A program made the translations under genes and the position numbers. Positions 17,347 to 25,364 of a stretch of 62,374 bases of DNA are shown here, piece after piece (the first letter of the stretch is position 1; the number at the start of each line of letters is the position of its first letter). Source of the DNA: Candidatus Falkowella caecavicola (GTDB taxonomy: Bacteria; Bacillota; Clostridia; Oscillospirales; Ruminococcaceae); contig CAJFUK010000002.1 in NCBI GenBank assembly GCA_904420125.1, forward strand, positions 1-62,374. The letters run 5' to 3'. Under the pieces are notes generated by a model. The model searched no databases. It was not told the DNA's origin and saw only the letters and a program-made list of their open reading frames with translations.

Positions 17347-17720
17347 AATAAGCTCTCCTTATCTTTATTCATCTGTGCTGACATGTTGATATTCCCGGCT
17401 ACCAAAGCTGATGACAGCAACATGCTCGTATGGTTGTCCTGCCGGCCACGCTCCATCCATCCGCTCCGTCCGGTGTCCTTTGAAACAGGGGGACGATGAG
17501 AAAGTCATCATCTTCATTGCTTTTATTCCGCAGATGATCAGTCAGACAAATGCAGCCCTTCACCAGATAATATCCAGATCGGGAATCATTGTATGGCTAT
17601 GATTTGGCGTCAATGATAAGTGATAGGCAGTGACGGCATGGTTGCCGCTATGGGCAACCATGCGTAAACGCCTGCATAAAAAGAGGCGGGTTTTGTTCTC
17701 CGTTTCCTTTGTCACCCATT
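17347..17720. other. intergenic stretch with hairpin
   Basis: 374 bases. GCATGGTTGCC/GGGCAACCATGC at about 17635-17661 forms a stem without a T run. A minus-strand frame of about 50 codons ending near 17366 is open (contains PAGQPYEHVAVISFGSREYQ) but has no ribosome binding site; possibly another gene remnant. No gene supported. Confidence 0.35.
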
Positions 17721-18671
17721 TTATTGAACATAACCCAGGCCACTGAGCCATTCATTGACCTGATCCTGAGCACCAGTAGCACTGGAACTGCTGATGGACA
17801 GTCCTTCCTGAACAGTTGCGCCGGATTCCATGCTCTCAATGGTGCTGATGGTCCTGGAAAAACCGCTGCCGCCAGAGGTGACGAACGGAACAATTGTCTT
17901 TCCAGAAAGATCTACCTCATCCAGAAAACTGTACAGCGCCATGGGCATATCGCCCCACCAGTTCGGGAACCCTAAGAAAATTATATCATAGCTGTCCAGA
18001 TTTTCTACATGTGTGGACAGCTCCGGACGGGCGTCTGCATTGCGTTCCTCCTGGCCTTTGTCAACCGTTGCATCGTAGGTATCCGGATATTTTTCCACAG
18101 TTCGAATAGAGAACAGATCCGCACCGGTCGTCTCTGCGATCATGGCCGCGACTACGCCGGTATTTCCAGTTGTCTCACCGTTCCATACCTGGATACTGGC
18201 CGTAGCAGAAGCGTCTACGTCATCCGGAAGCTCTGCATTTTCTGCATAGCTGAAATAAGCAACCAGCATGTTGGTATCGGAACCTTGGTTCGCAGATTCT
18301 TCCGAAGAAGACGTTTCGGAAGAAGGCTCCGATTCTTCCACCGCAGAAGAAAGGGATTCCGGTTGAGACGTCTGTTCGCTGCTGGAAGGAGATTCCGGTT
18401 CAGATGTCTGTTCACTGCTGGAAGGGGATTCCGGTTCAGATGTCTGTTCACTGCTGGAAGGGGATTCTGGTTCGGATGTCTGTTCGCTGCTGGAAGGAGT
18501 TTCTGGTTCGGACGCTTGTTCGTTGCTGGAAGAGGGTTCTGGTTCGGATGTCTGTTCACTGCTGGAAGGGGACTCTGGATAAGAGCTTTCCTGTTCTGCA
18601 TTTCCGGTACAAGCCGCCAGGGAAAGCAGCATAATACTTGCCAATATGATCGCTAAAAATTTTTTCATCAT
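17721..18671 (-). CDS. flavodoxin lipoprotein with tandem-repeat linker
   Basis: 316 residues: lipoprotein signal (ASIMLLSLAAC), a linker of about 100 residues made mostly of a 12-residue repeat SEPESPSSSEQT, then a flavodoxin domain (NMLVAYFSYAEN; FLGFPNWWGDMPMALYSFL; VTSGGSGFSRT). AGGAGG precedes ATG 18669-18671. The acidic linker should tether the flavodoxin away from the membrane through the cell wall, and its length can change by repeat slippage. It follows the flavodoxin-cyclophilin gene by 30 bases, so both likely share the promoter at 20237-20303. Confidence 0.87.
   Translation of the reverse strand: MMKKFLAIILASIMLLSLAACTGNAEQESSYPESPSSSEQTSEPEPSSSNEQASEPETPSSSEQTSEPESPSSSEQTSEPESPSSSEQTSEPESPSSSEQTSQPESLSSAVEESEPSSETSSSEESANQGSDTNMLVAYFSYAENAELPDDVDASATASIQVWNGETTGNTGVVAAMIAETTGADLFSIRTVEKYPDTYDATVDKGQEERNADARPELSTHVENLDSYDIIFLGFPNWWGDMPMALYSFLDEVDLSGKTIVPFVTSGGSGFSRTISTIESMESGATVQEGLSISSSSATGAQDQVNEWLSGLGYVQ
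18344..18590 (-). repeat. 36-bp minisatellite in flavodoxin linker
   Basis: Six to seven copies of a 36-bp unit, the central three nearly identical and the ends more diverged. Every copy keeps the reading frame and encodes 12 residues rich in Ser, Glu and Pro. Confidence 0.85.
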
Positions 18672-18701
18672 GGGATACCTCCTGCATTTATATTTTTTTA
18701 T

Positions 18702-19805
18702 TTACTCAGCCAGTGCAAAGGTAACGTTTACATTGCGGGACAGCTGGTCAAAAATTGCCAGATCGGAAGTTACTCTGCCGATAGGAATGACATCTACGGA
18801 GAGCACGGGATCATCCGTTTGTGCATAGAAGATTGCCATATTATGATGCGCCTCACAGTATGTAATGTCGCCGTTTTCAAAAGTCGTTTGGCCGCCTTCC
18901 ACATTTTCGGGATAGAAATCTACGCCACCATAATATTCTCGTCCACCGAAGCCCACCATAGAAATGGTCAAAGGAAAATACTTCTGAATCTCATGGGCCA
19001 GCGGTGTATCATAGAGAACACCGTTTAGCACCATATCGTCAATGGTAATCGTGATTGCTGTTTCATCAGAGCGGACGATATTGCCGGATTGCTCGATATT
19101 CAGGCTTTGCAGCCACTGAATCACTGTATCCGCCGATCCTGGCACATCCAGTGCTTCAATGGCCAGGCCGTCTAATACCTCTGTCTCGCCGTCAATGGCA
19201 TCTGCAATATCTCCATAGCTACTGCCTGCACCATATCCGTCATGCGTACAGAAAGGAATGATGGTTTTTCCAGACAGATCATATTGAGATAGAAATGAAA
19301 AGATGGCCTGCGGCGCATTTGTCGCCCAAACAGGATAGCCAATGAACACAGTGTTATACTCGGAAACATCCAAATCCGTTACAACCAGTTCGGGTAAAGT
19401 TCCGGCGCTCATTTCTTCATGGTTTTGATCCACTACGGTATCAAAATCTGTCGAGTAGGCTTCTACTGTCCGGATCGAATACAAGTCTCCTCCTATATTG
19501 TCTTGAATGAGACGAGCTATATATTCTGTAGTCCCTATCAGTTCTTCATTGTCCAGTACAAGGCTGGCTGAGGTATTGGCATCAATATCGTCAGGATATT
19601 CGGCATTACGGCCAAGGGTAAAATACGCAATTAAAATGTTACTTTGTGTTGCTTCCGGTATGCTGATTTCCAAGGCCTCATTTTCCAGTGGCTCCTGTGT
19701 TTGGGTCGGTTGTGAACGGCCAGCCGATCGCTCTTCTCCCTCTTGACAGGCCGTTAAAGCAATAGCCAGAATAAACGCCAAAAGCGTTACTGTGAGTCGT
19801 TTCAT
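18702..19805 (-). CDS. flavodoxin-cyclophilin-like fusion lipoprotein
   Basis: About 367 residues. Lipoprotein signal (FILAIALTAC), flavodoxin domain (NILIAYFTLGRN; FIGYPVWATNAPQAIFSFL; CTHDGYGAGSS; about 65-240), then a cyclophilin-like domain (ITITIDDMVLNGVLYDTPLA; SMVGFGGREYYGG; HHNMAIFYAQ; about 250-367) that matches the small bacterial Cyclophil_like family. Start at ATG 19803-19805 with AAAAGGAG; the frame is open further upstream but unsupported. The fused domain may be a substrate-binding or reductase partner of the flavodoxin; its activity is unknown. Nearest gene to the LysR-type promoter at 20237-20303. Confidence 0.87.
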   Translation of the reverse strand: MKRLTVTLLAFILAIALTACQEGEERSAGRSQPTQTQEPLENEALEISIPEATQSNILIAYFTLGRNAEYPDDIDANTSASLVLDNEELIGTTEYIARLIQDNIGGDLYSIRTVEAYSTDFDTVVDQNHEEMSAGTLPELVVTDLDVSEYNTVFIGYPVWATNAPQAIFSFLSQYDLSGKTIIPFCTHDGYGAGSSYGDIADAIDGETEVLDGLAIEALDVPGSADTVIQWLQSLNIEQSGNIVRSDETAITITIDDMVLNGVLYDTPLAHEIQKYFPLTISMVGFGGREYYGGVDFYPENVEGGQTTFENGDITYCEAHHNMAIFYAQTDDPVLSVDVIPIGRVTSDLAIFDQLSRNVNVTFALAE

Positions 19806-20187
19806 GGGAATATATCTCCTTTTGATATTTTGGGTTTTTGAGCTCATGAATGAGATAATCCAGTTGATCCAGTGATTGTTGTTTGATGTGGATTTCATCT
19901 AATCACTGATACCGGCATTTTTACCAAATTGAAACCTGTTCTGTTTTTGTATTGGATCCTTGCTCCAACAGCACCTCAAAGCGTTTCAGCGTATCGAGGC
20001 TCAACCGGTATTTTCTACTAAATGGAGTTGAAAGGCTTGTTTCAGTTCCATCTCACAATCGTCCATTGTTTCACCTGCCTTTTTGAGATCCTTCCATCAG
20101 CCCTGTTTAGCCTGTAACTGTAACATTATTTCTTTATAAATAAAAGTATTTCCTTGCTTTTTGTAAGGTCATTTCCATTCCCGATTC
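19806..20187 (-). other. long leader or decayed gene upstream of flavodoxin fusion
   Basis: About 380 bases between the LysR-type promoter and the lipoprotein gene. A minus-strand frame ending near 19928 is open for about 45 codons (contains SLDTLKRFEVLLEQGSNTKT), helical in style and without a start, so probably a gene remnant. A 21-codon frame beginning MDDCEMELKQAF overlaps it. No complete gene can be supported. Confidence 0.35.
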
Positions 20188-20240
20188 AAAAAAATAATGT
20201 AAGTGTAATTGGAGAGAGCCACCCCGGTACACTTACATTA
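20188..20240 (-). terminator. terminator of the LysR gene, overlapping the next promoter
   Basis: Perfect 13-bp inverted repeat TAATGTAAGTGTA (20195-20207) and TACACTTACATTA (20228-20240), followed on the minus strand by TTTTTTT. It would end lysR transcripts. Its upstream arm contains part of the -10 of the adjacent promoter, so it might also be an operator. Confidence 0.55.
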
Positions 20241-20303
20241 TAAATTGAGACATTTCTCATGTCTAATACTTATTTTTTATCAGATTAAATGCTTTTGAGG
20301 CAT
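20237..20303 (-). promoter_or_regulatory. second LysR-type controlled promoter
   Basis: Minus strand: ATGCCTCAAAAGCAT (T-N11-A, 20289-20303), 15-base gap, ATAAGTATTAGACAT (20259-20273, identical to the first promoter), -35 TAGACA, 17-base spacer, TATAAT (20237-20242). AGACAT-N5-ATGTCT also forms a dyad across the -35. Reads toward the flavodoxin-cyclophilin gene. Confidence 0.75.
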
Positions 20304-20331
20304 GGGTTATTCTATAGCGGACAAGAACACC

Positions 20332-21231
20332 TTATTCCTCTTTTTCCTGTCCTGTATGCAAAACATCTTTGGCATATTCGATGAATTTTTCAGTGGCTAA
20401 CCCAAATGGCTGCTGTCGTTTCCATGCCAGTACGCTGGTTGCTGTCAGCGCCGGTGCTAAGGGCCGACATGTAATTTTTTTCGGGTCCCAAAAAGAAATA
20501 GAGCCTTGGATCACCAGGGAATATGCTAATTTATAATGCGCCATGACAGCACTGTTGGATGGAAGGTTACTGACCAACAGAATGTTTAAGTCATTGTAAT
20601 CATCGCCAAACCAATGGGCCAGTTCACTCCGTACATTCAACCTTCGCGGAAGAATCAACGGAAACCCTTTCAAATCCTTAGGTGTAATGCGGGTTAATTT
20701 GGCCAGCGGGGAATCCGGATGCATGACAACAACCCATTGTTCCTGCTGATTCAAACGGATATAGTCGTACTTCTCCATATTAACAGGTTCTAACAACAGG
20801 CCAATATCTGTCAGTCCACGATCTATCCGGTCCTTCACATGGTCAGCGGTAGCCGTATATAAATCAAAAGTGACCGCAGGATAACGCTCATGAAAGGAAC
20901 GAAACAGTTCTGGCAGCATTTGTACAGCGGCCAGATCACCGCATCCTACGGATACCACCCCCTCGACAGACTCATCCTGTTCCGTAAGCTCTCTTTCCGT
21001 TTTATCTACTAGGTCCAGGATTTCTTCTGCTCTGCGCCGCAGCAGAAGTCCTTCACTTGTCAGGACGATTTTACGGGTTCCTCTATCAAAAAGTTTGATC
21101 CCCATTTCTTCCTCCATTTGTGTAAGCTGTCTGCTCAAAGTTGGTTGGGTGATATGCAGCACTTCAGCGGCTTTGGTGATACTCTCTTCCCGGACAACTG
21201 CCAAAAAATATCGCAAAACTCGAATTTCCAT
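20332..21231 (-). CDS. LysR-family transcriptional regulator
   Basis: 299 residues. N-terminal winged helix (MEIRVLRYFLAVVREESITK; TQPTLSRQLTQMEEEMG), then a LysR substrate-binding domain (about 90-295) that would sense an unknown small effector. Length and layout are typical. It lies directly upstream of a flavodoxin unit with a LysR-type promoter, and a related T-N11-A site overlaps its own promoter, so it probably controls the flavodoxin genes and itself. In related loci such regulators accompany flavodoxin, aldo/keto reductase and cupin genes. Confidence 0.9.
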   Translation of the reverse strand: MEIRVLRYFLAVVREESITKAAEVLHITQPTLSRQLTQMEEEMGIKLFDRGTRKIVLTSEGLLLRRRAEEILDLVDKTERELTEQDESVEGVVSVGCGDLAAVQMLPELFRSFHERYPAVTFDLYTATADHVKDRIDRGLTDIGLLLEPVNMEKYDYIRLNQQEQWVVVMHPDSPLAKLTRITPKDLKGFPLILPRRLNVRSELAHWFGDDYNDLNILLVSNLPSNSAVMAHYKLAYSLVIQGSISFWDPKKITCRPLAPALTATSVLAWKRQQPFGLATEKFIEYAKDVLHTGQEKEE

Positions 21232-21252
21232 GTTGACGCCTCCAAAACTTCC

Positions 21253-21291
21253 TGATCAATTATATTATATCAATCCATGCCTGAAAAGCAA
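21253..21291 (-). promoter_or_regulatory. LysR autoregulatory site and promoter
   Basis: ATGCCTGAAAAGCAA (21277-21291, plus sense) matches the upstream box of the second flavodoxin promoter at 13 of 15 positions and keeps T-N11-A. It covers the lysR -35 TTGCTT; TATAAT follows 16 bases later on the minus strand, which suits repression by the regulator. Confidence 0.5.
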
Positions 21292-21503
21292 TAAAATGAA
21301 AAACTATTTGAGTTTTGCATGGAAAGACTCAAAAATTCTCTTTTTGCAAGAGCATAAAAATGGATACCATCCTGGCTTTACTCCCGGCCATTTTTAAGAT
21401 ATTACATTTTTGTATTTTTTAAGTTATTACCCGAGTTTTTTCACAGGAATTCTTGACGTGATCTCCATCGTGATTTGGAGTCAGGTTTCCCTGCCGTACG
21501 TAC

Positions 21504-21538
21504 AAAAAGCAAGCTGTTTTTTAAACAGCTTGCTTTTT
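21504..21538. terminator. terminator after ogt (bidirectional)
   Basis: AAAAAGCAAGCTGTTT pairs with AAACAGCTTGCTTTTT with a 3-base loop. It lies about 85 bases past the minus-strand ogt stop. The remaining sequence from 21292 to 21621 shows no gene. Confidence 0.85.
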
Positions 21539-21621
21539 AGTCCACGATATGCTGAATAGCGGAGGAATGTTTCTAAAGGGAAAATACAAAAGGGGGCGGG
21601 TTTTCTGGAGTGAAAGCTGGG

Positions 21622-22167
21622 TTAAAGCGCTGTCCCTTTTTGGGGCCGGAACAAATTAGACAGATCTATTCCTTCCAATTGCAGCAGCTTAATTTTTGTA
21701 TCTATACCGCCGGCATAGCCTGTCAGGCTCCCGTTGGCGCCTACGACGCGATGGCAGGGAATGATGATAGAAATCGGATTATGTCCCACAGCTCCGCCGA
21801 CTGCCTGGCCTGACATGCTGGCCCTGCCCATTTTTTGTGCGATCTTTTTGGCGATGGCACCATATGTAGTGACAGTGCCATAGGGGATTTGACAAAGAAT
21901 ATTCCATACTTCCTGGCGGAACGCGCTGCCAATAGGATGAAGCGGCAATTCCGAAACAGAGGGGTTTTCTCCGGCAAAATAACGATCCAGCCAGTTTTGA
22001 GCGGCAACCAAGACAGGCAGATCACTTTTCGGGGTCATGGGTTGGGGCAGGGAACTGCCAAAATATTTTTGTCCCTCGATCCATAAGCCCACCAGATTGG
22101 CGCCATCGCATGCAAGGGTTAACTTCCCTACAGGCGAGGGATATATGGCAGTATAATACAAATGCAT
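21622..22167 (-). CDS. ogt: methylated-DNA--protein-cysteine S-methyltransferase
   Basis: 181-residue suicide DNA-repair enzyme that moves the alkyl group of O6-methylguanine to its own Cys. The active motif IPCHRVVG is intact, preceded by the DNA-binding QIPYGTVTTYGAIAK and the MSGQAVGGAVGHNP segment; the Ada-type N-terminal half is of normal size. The ATG at 22165-22167 has GAGGAGG immediately upstream; the longer frame adds residues unlike the family. Downstream of the Crp/Fnr gene in the same direction, possibly co-transcribed. Confidence 0.93.
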   Translation of the reverse strand: MHLYYTAIYPSPVGKLTLACDGANLVGLWIEGQKYFGSSLPQPMTPKSDLPVLVAAQNWLDRYFAGENPSVSELPLHPIGSAFRQEVWNILCQIPYGTVTTYGAIAKKIAQKMGRASMSGQAVGGAVGHNPISIIIPCHRVVGANGSLTGYAGGIDTKIKLLQLEGIDLSNLFRPQKGTAL

Positions 22168-22245
22168 TTCCTCCTCATCTTTTTCAAATGTTGGGTAACC
22201 TGCAAACCGGTGGTTGCCAGCATCATGCAACAGTCCGGGTTTGAT

Positions 22246-22902
22246 TTATGGCTGGTTCAGTTGAATCAATGTAAAACGATTTTTATAAAAAGTCAGCAGC
22301 CCCTCATCCCGCATTCTGCAAAGCTCTTTGGATAATGCACTGCGGTCCAGATTTAAATAATCCGCCATTTGCTGCCGGGTAAAAGGGATGGTAAATTCCA
22401 TACTGCCGTTTTTAACCGCCTGCGCAGAAAGATATGTCAGCAGCCTGCCGCGCACATTTTTAGGGGTAGTACAGAAGATCCGATGGGATAACATCAGGTT
22501 TTTATGGACTGATATCTGTAGCAGGTTATGCAGAATCTTCAGATACCAGGAATGCCCCCGGTTTTTTTGATCTAGAAGAACCTGCAAATTGAGAAACAGG
22601 ACTTCGGAAAGCTCAGCGGATAGGACATCCACCATCATGGGTTCTCTGCATAAAGCGTAGGTTTCAGCAAATACCTGTCCTGGACCCAAATAGCTTAAAA
22701 TACTTTTATGTCCCCAAAAATCAATGTTTTCGATGATCACGCTGCCGGAAAGCACAATACCGATTTCCTCAATATGATCTCCCGCACGGAAAATCTGTTC
22801 GGTTTTTTCATATTTTTGACGGCGCATACAGTGCTGGTGTTCCATTTCTGCAAACTCACATGCCTGTATCTCTCGGAATAACGGTATTTCTAAAATTTTC
22901 AT
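22246..22902 (-). CDS. Crp/Fnr-family transcriptional regulator
   Basis: 218 residues: cyclic-nucleotide-binding-like beta barrel (about 15-120, FRAGDHIEEIGIVLSGSV) and C-terminal helix-turn-helix (TRQQMADYLNLDRSALSKEL). There is no N-terminal Cys cluster for an Fe-S centre, so it is not a classical Fnr; relatives in Clostridia respond to haem, nitric oxide or unknown ligands. AGGAG precedes ATG 22900-22902. Divergent from the ferredoxin gene, whose promoter carries a dyad at the position expected for activation by this protein. Confidence 0.9.
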   Translation of the reverse strand: MKILEIPLFREIQACEFAEMEHQHCMRRQKYEKTEQIFRAGDHIEEIGIVLSGSVIIENIDFWGHKSILSYLGPGQVFAETYALCREPMMVDVLSAELSEVLFLNLQVLLDQKNRGHSWYLKILHNLLQISVHKNLMLSHRIFCTTPKNVRGRLLTYLSAQAVKNGSMEFTIPFTRQQMADYLNLDRSALSKELCRMRDEGLLTFYKNRFTLIQLNQP

Positions 22903-22920
22903 CAAAAATGCTCCTATTTC

Positions 22921-22962
22921 GTTGTTATAACCACGGAATAATTCATTTAATTATAGTATAAT
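22921..22962 (+). promoter_or_regulatory. ferredoxin promoter with Crp/Fnr-type site at -41.5
   Basis: Imperfect dyad GTTGTTATAACCAC (22921-22934) centred near 22927.5; TATAAT at 22957-22962 has no good -35. With a start near 22969 the dyad centre lies at -41.5, the class II activator position. Confidence 0.5.
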
Positions 22963-22997
22963 GAGGACACAAAGTCAAGAAAGGAATGATCCTGGTC

Positions 22998-23705
22998 ATG
23001 ATTAGAAAGATCATACAGATTGATGAAGAACGGTGCAACGGCTGCGGTGCTTGTGCGGCGGCCTGTCATGAAAATGCCATCGGAATGGTAGATGGCAAAG
23101 CAAAACTTTTGCGGGATGATTACTGCGACGGCTTGGGCGATTGCCTGCCGGCCTGTCCGACAGGCGCCATTACATTTGTAGAACGCGAGGCTGCAGCATA
23201 TAACGAAGCTGCTGTGATAGCAAATAAAAAGAAGATGCAACAATCTGGAGAGATGCCTCATCAAGGGGGCTGTCCCGGCCATCAGCTTCGTCAGTTCAGC
23301 AGAGGACAGGCAGCAGAGGAAATCTCTGTTCCTCTCCAACATTCCCAGCTCTCGCAATGGCCTGTGCAGATCAAACTGGTTCCTGTAAACGCTCCATATT
23401 TTCAAGACGCAAAGCTACTAATTGCTGCTGACTGTACGGCATATGCATATGCCAACATGCATGCGGACTTTATGAAAGGTAAAATTACACTGGTCGGCTG
23501 TCCTAAACTAGATAGCGTGGATTATAGCGAAAAATTGACAGAAATCATCCGGAATAATGACATTCAAAGCGTGACGGTAGTACGCATGGAGGTGCCTTGC
23601 TGCGGCGGCCTTTCCGCTGCTGTCAAAACAGCGCTGCAAAACAGCGGGAAATTTATTCCATGGCAGATTGTGACTATTTCTGTTGACGGAAAAATCCTGG
23701 AGTAA
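22998..23705 (+). CDS. 4Fe-4S ferredoxin-type protein
   Basis: 235 residues. The N-terminal ferredoxin part has CNGCGACAAACHENA and CDGLGDCLPACPTGA (about 12-60), in the pattern of clostridial proteins often encoded beside Crp/Fnr regulators and hybrid-cluster protein genes. The C-terminal part (about 125-235) has CTAYAYAN, GCPKLD and VPCCGGLS and may bind a further cofactor. The ATG at 22998 is used; the one at 22986 sits too close to GAAAGGA. No hcp gene is in the window. A redox or nitrosative-stress link is inference from family context. Confidence 0.8.
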   Translation: MIRKIIQIDEERCNGCGACAAACHENAIGMVDGKAKLLRDDYCDGLGDCLPACPTGAITFVEREAAAYNEAAVIANKKKMQQSGEMPHQGGCPGHQLRQFSRGQAAEEISVPLQHSQLSQWPVQIKLVPVNAPYFQDAKLLIAADCTAYAYANMHADFMKGKITLVGCPKLDSVDYSEKLTEIIRNNDIQSVTVVRMEVPCCGGLSAAVKTALQNSGKFIPWQIVTISVDGKILE

Positions 23706-23736
23706 ACATTTGCGTACGCTGCCAAAACCAGATCGA

Positions 23737-23790
23737 ATCCCTGCATTTCTATATACAGGTTGGTATAGAAATGCAGGGATTTATATATTT
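23737..23790 (+). terminator. terminator after ferredoxin gene
   Basis: ATCCCTGCATTTCTATA pairs with TATAGAAATGCAGGGAT, followed by TTATATATTTTT. The minus-strand S1 gene ends just beyond, so it may serve both. Confidence 0.85.
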
Positions 23791-24711
23791 TTATTCAAAA
23801 CGGGATACGATCAGCTTTTCGCTTTCCGGAGGGGAATATTGCCAGCAATCAATATGCCCTTCCCGAATAAAATAAGGATATTCATTGTGCTGATAAGCCG
23901 CGCTGAACGCATCGACAATGATCAGTTTCACTTTCATTTTTTCCGGAATCAGACTTTTTATGTATACGCTGGCCTGCTGTCCTACTTTGATACCGTCTTT
24001 GCGTTCTGCAAGACCAGCCAGGTTGGGGGTTAATTCTACAAAAATACCATAGTCTTCAATCGAGCGGATAATTCCGGCTACTGTTTCGCCGGGAACAAAA
24101 AATTCAGCATTCTGTTTCCAGGTTCCCAGCAGTTCTTTGTGGGAAAGACATATTTTCCCGGACTCGATTGATTTAATGACAGCATAGATGTTCTGTCCCA
24201 CAGAAAATCGATCCTGCGGATGTGCAATGCGGGATACAGAAATCGCGTCAATTGGAATCAGCGAAGGAATGCCGCAACCGATATCGACAAAACAGCCAAA
24301 TGGTTCCAGGTGCGTAACCCGCGCCGGAATTACATCCCCAGATGTGAGATGGGAAATATAGGACTCCATACAGATTTCCTGTGCTCTCTTACGGGAAAGC
24401 AGGGCCAGGGGACGCCCGTCTCGGTCTTCCGTAATGGAGTTTACAACAAAACAGACTGGTTTATTGACCCGTGAAATCATTGCAATATCCCGCGTGACAC
24501 CCTCCCGGATACCAATGGCCCCCTCCTCACGGGGAATCATTCCCCGCATACAGTGCAAGTCTACAAATAAATTATGCTGGCTGTCACAAAGCAACGCTCT
24601 GGCTTCTACAATTTTTTGATTCTGTATGCACTCCTGCAGGCTGGCTGCATTCCGCAGGGATAATTGATTTTCCCTGGTATCATACAGGATTCCTTCCGGG
24701 AAAAATGCCAT
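23791..24711 (-). CDS. S1 RNA-binding domain protein
   Basis: 306 residues with two clear S1 domains, about 120-195 (GDVIPARVTHLEPFGCFVD) and about 200-265 (PGETVAGIIRSIEDYGIFVE), and an N-terminal region that may be a divergent third. This is the organisation of short S1-like proteins in Clostridia, where a full six-domain ribosomal S1 is missing. It would bind single-stranded RNA in the cytosol, perhaps to help translation. ATG 24709-24711 follows AGGAGG. Convergent with the ferredoxin gene. Confidence 0.82.
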   Translation of the reverse strand: MAFFPEGILYDTRENQLSLRNAASLQECIQNQKIVEARALLCDSQHNLFVDLHCMRGMIPREEGAIGIREGVTRDIAMISRVNKPVCFVVNSITEDRDGRPLALLSRKRAQEICMESYISHLTSGDVIPARVTHLEPFGCFVDIGCGIPSLIPIDAISVSRIAHPQDRFSVGQNIYAVIKSIESGKICLSHKELLGTWKQNAEFFVPGETVAGIIRSIEDYGIFVELTPNLAGLAERKDGIKVGQQASVYIKSLIPEKMKVKLIIVDAFSAAYQHNEYPYFIREGHIDCWQYSPPESEKLIVSRFE

Positions 24712-24854
24712 TCATAAAACCTCCTTTATTTTGAAACATGAGACGCATATATAGCTAAATTCTTGCCATTTCCGTGCTTTCAGGTTTCAATATCATTGTA
24801 TTATATGAATGAAAAAGAGGTTATATGTTTTGCTGGAAGCCTTTGTCGGAATCT

Positions 24855-25220
24855 TTACCGGACAGAGACCCCTAATCCCCCCAGACTGCGTAGATAACTG
24901 CCGATCATTCTGGCTTCTGTGTCGGATGCTTTCACCGTAAGAATGGTTTCTTCATTAATTTCTATGACATTGTCATAAAGCCAGGAACCTGACATCAGCC
25001 CGGATCCCCGGTATTCCGGCATATAGGTGGGATAAAAAATCCCGTTTTGGATTTGATCAGTGGGCGCGGGCAGGCGCGGCGTTTCTGCTTCCGGATAAGG
25101 AGAAGGGATTTTATAGTTTAAGTCAATAGAAGAGATGCTGGCAAAACGGCGCTGTACATTGCGTGCAGCGATTTCAGCAGCGTCTATTCCATGAAATTCT
25201 GCGGTAATGGTTTGAATCAT
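24855..25220 (-). CDS. hypothetical protein, 121 residues
   Basis: AAAGGAGG precedes the ATG by 7 bases. The start MIQTITAEFHGIDAAEIAAR suggests an alpha/beta fold; the middle is Pro-rich (PYPEAETPRLPAPT), and the end (EETILTVKASDTEARMIGSY) could form a ferredoxin-like or ACT-like strand pair. No signal or membrane segment. I do not recognise the family. It sits alone between the S1 gene and the divergent ysxC promoter. Confidence 0.6.
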   Translation of the reverse strand: MIQTITAEFHGIDAAEIAARNVQRRFASISSIDLNYKIPSPYPEAETPRLPAPTDQIQNGIFYPTYMPEYRGSGLMSGSWLYDNVIEINEETILTVKASDTEARMIGSYLRSLGGLGVSVR

Positions 25221-25335
25221 CTGTTTTCCTCCTTTCTACTTATCAGTAGGGTATGTAGAAATGCAGAGGCTATGAAAAGTAAGTTCTGGAATTTTAATTT
25301 GTCAACGGACAACATAAGATCATGCTGGAAAAGTC

Positions 25336-25364
25336 TTGCAGGAAACAGTCGCAGATGGTATAAT
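25336..25364 (+). promoter_or_regulatory. sigma-A promoter of ysxC
   Basis: TTGCAG (25336-25341), 17-base spacer, TATAAT (25359-25364), 125 bases before the start codon. Confidence 0.7.

Noticed and set aside
18344-18590. CRISPR array
   Set aside because: The repeats are tandem without unique spacers and are translated in frame as a protein linker. No other CRISPR-like array was seen in the window.
18009-18656. A 215-codon plus-strand frame opposite the flavodoxin minisatellite
   Set aside because: It is a shadow produced by the repetitive 36-bp unit; no ribosome binding site and highly biased Arg/Phe composition, while the minus strand has a clear lipoprotein flavodoxin.
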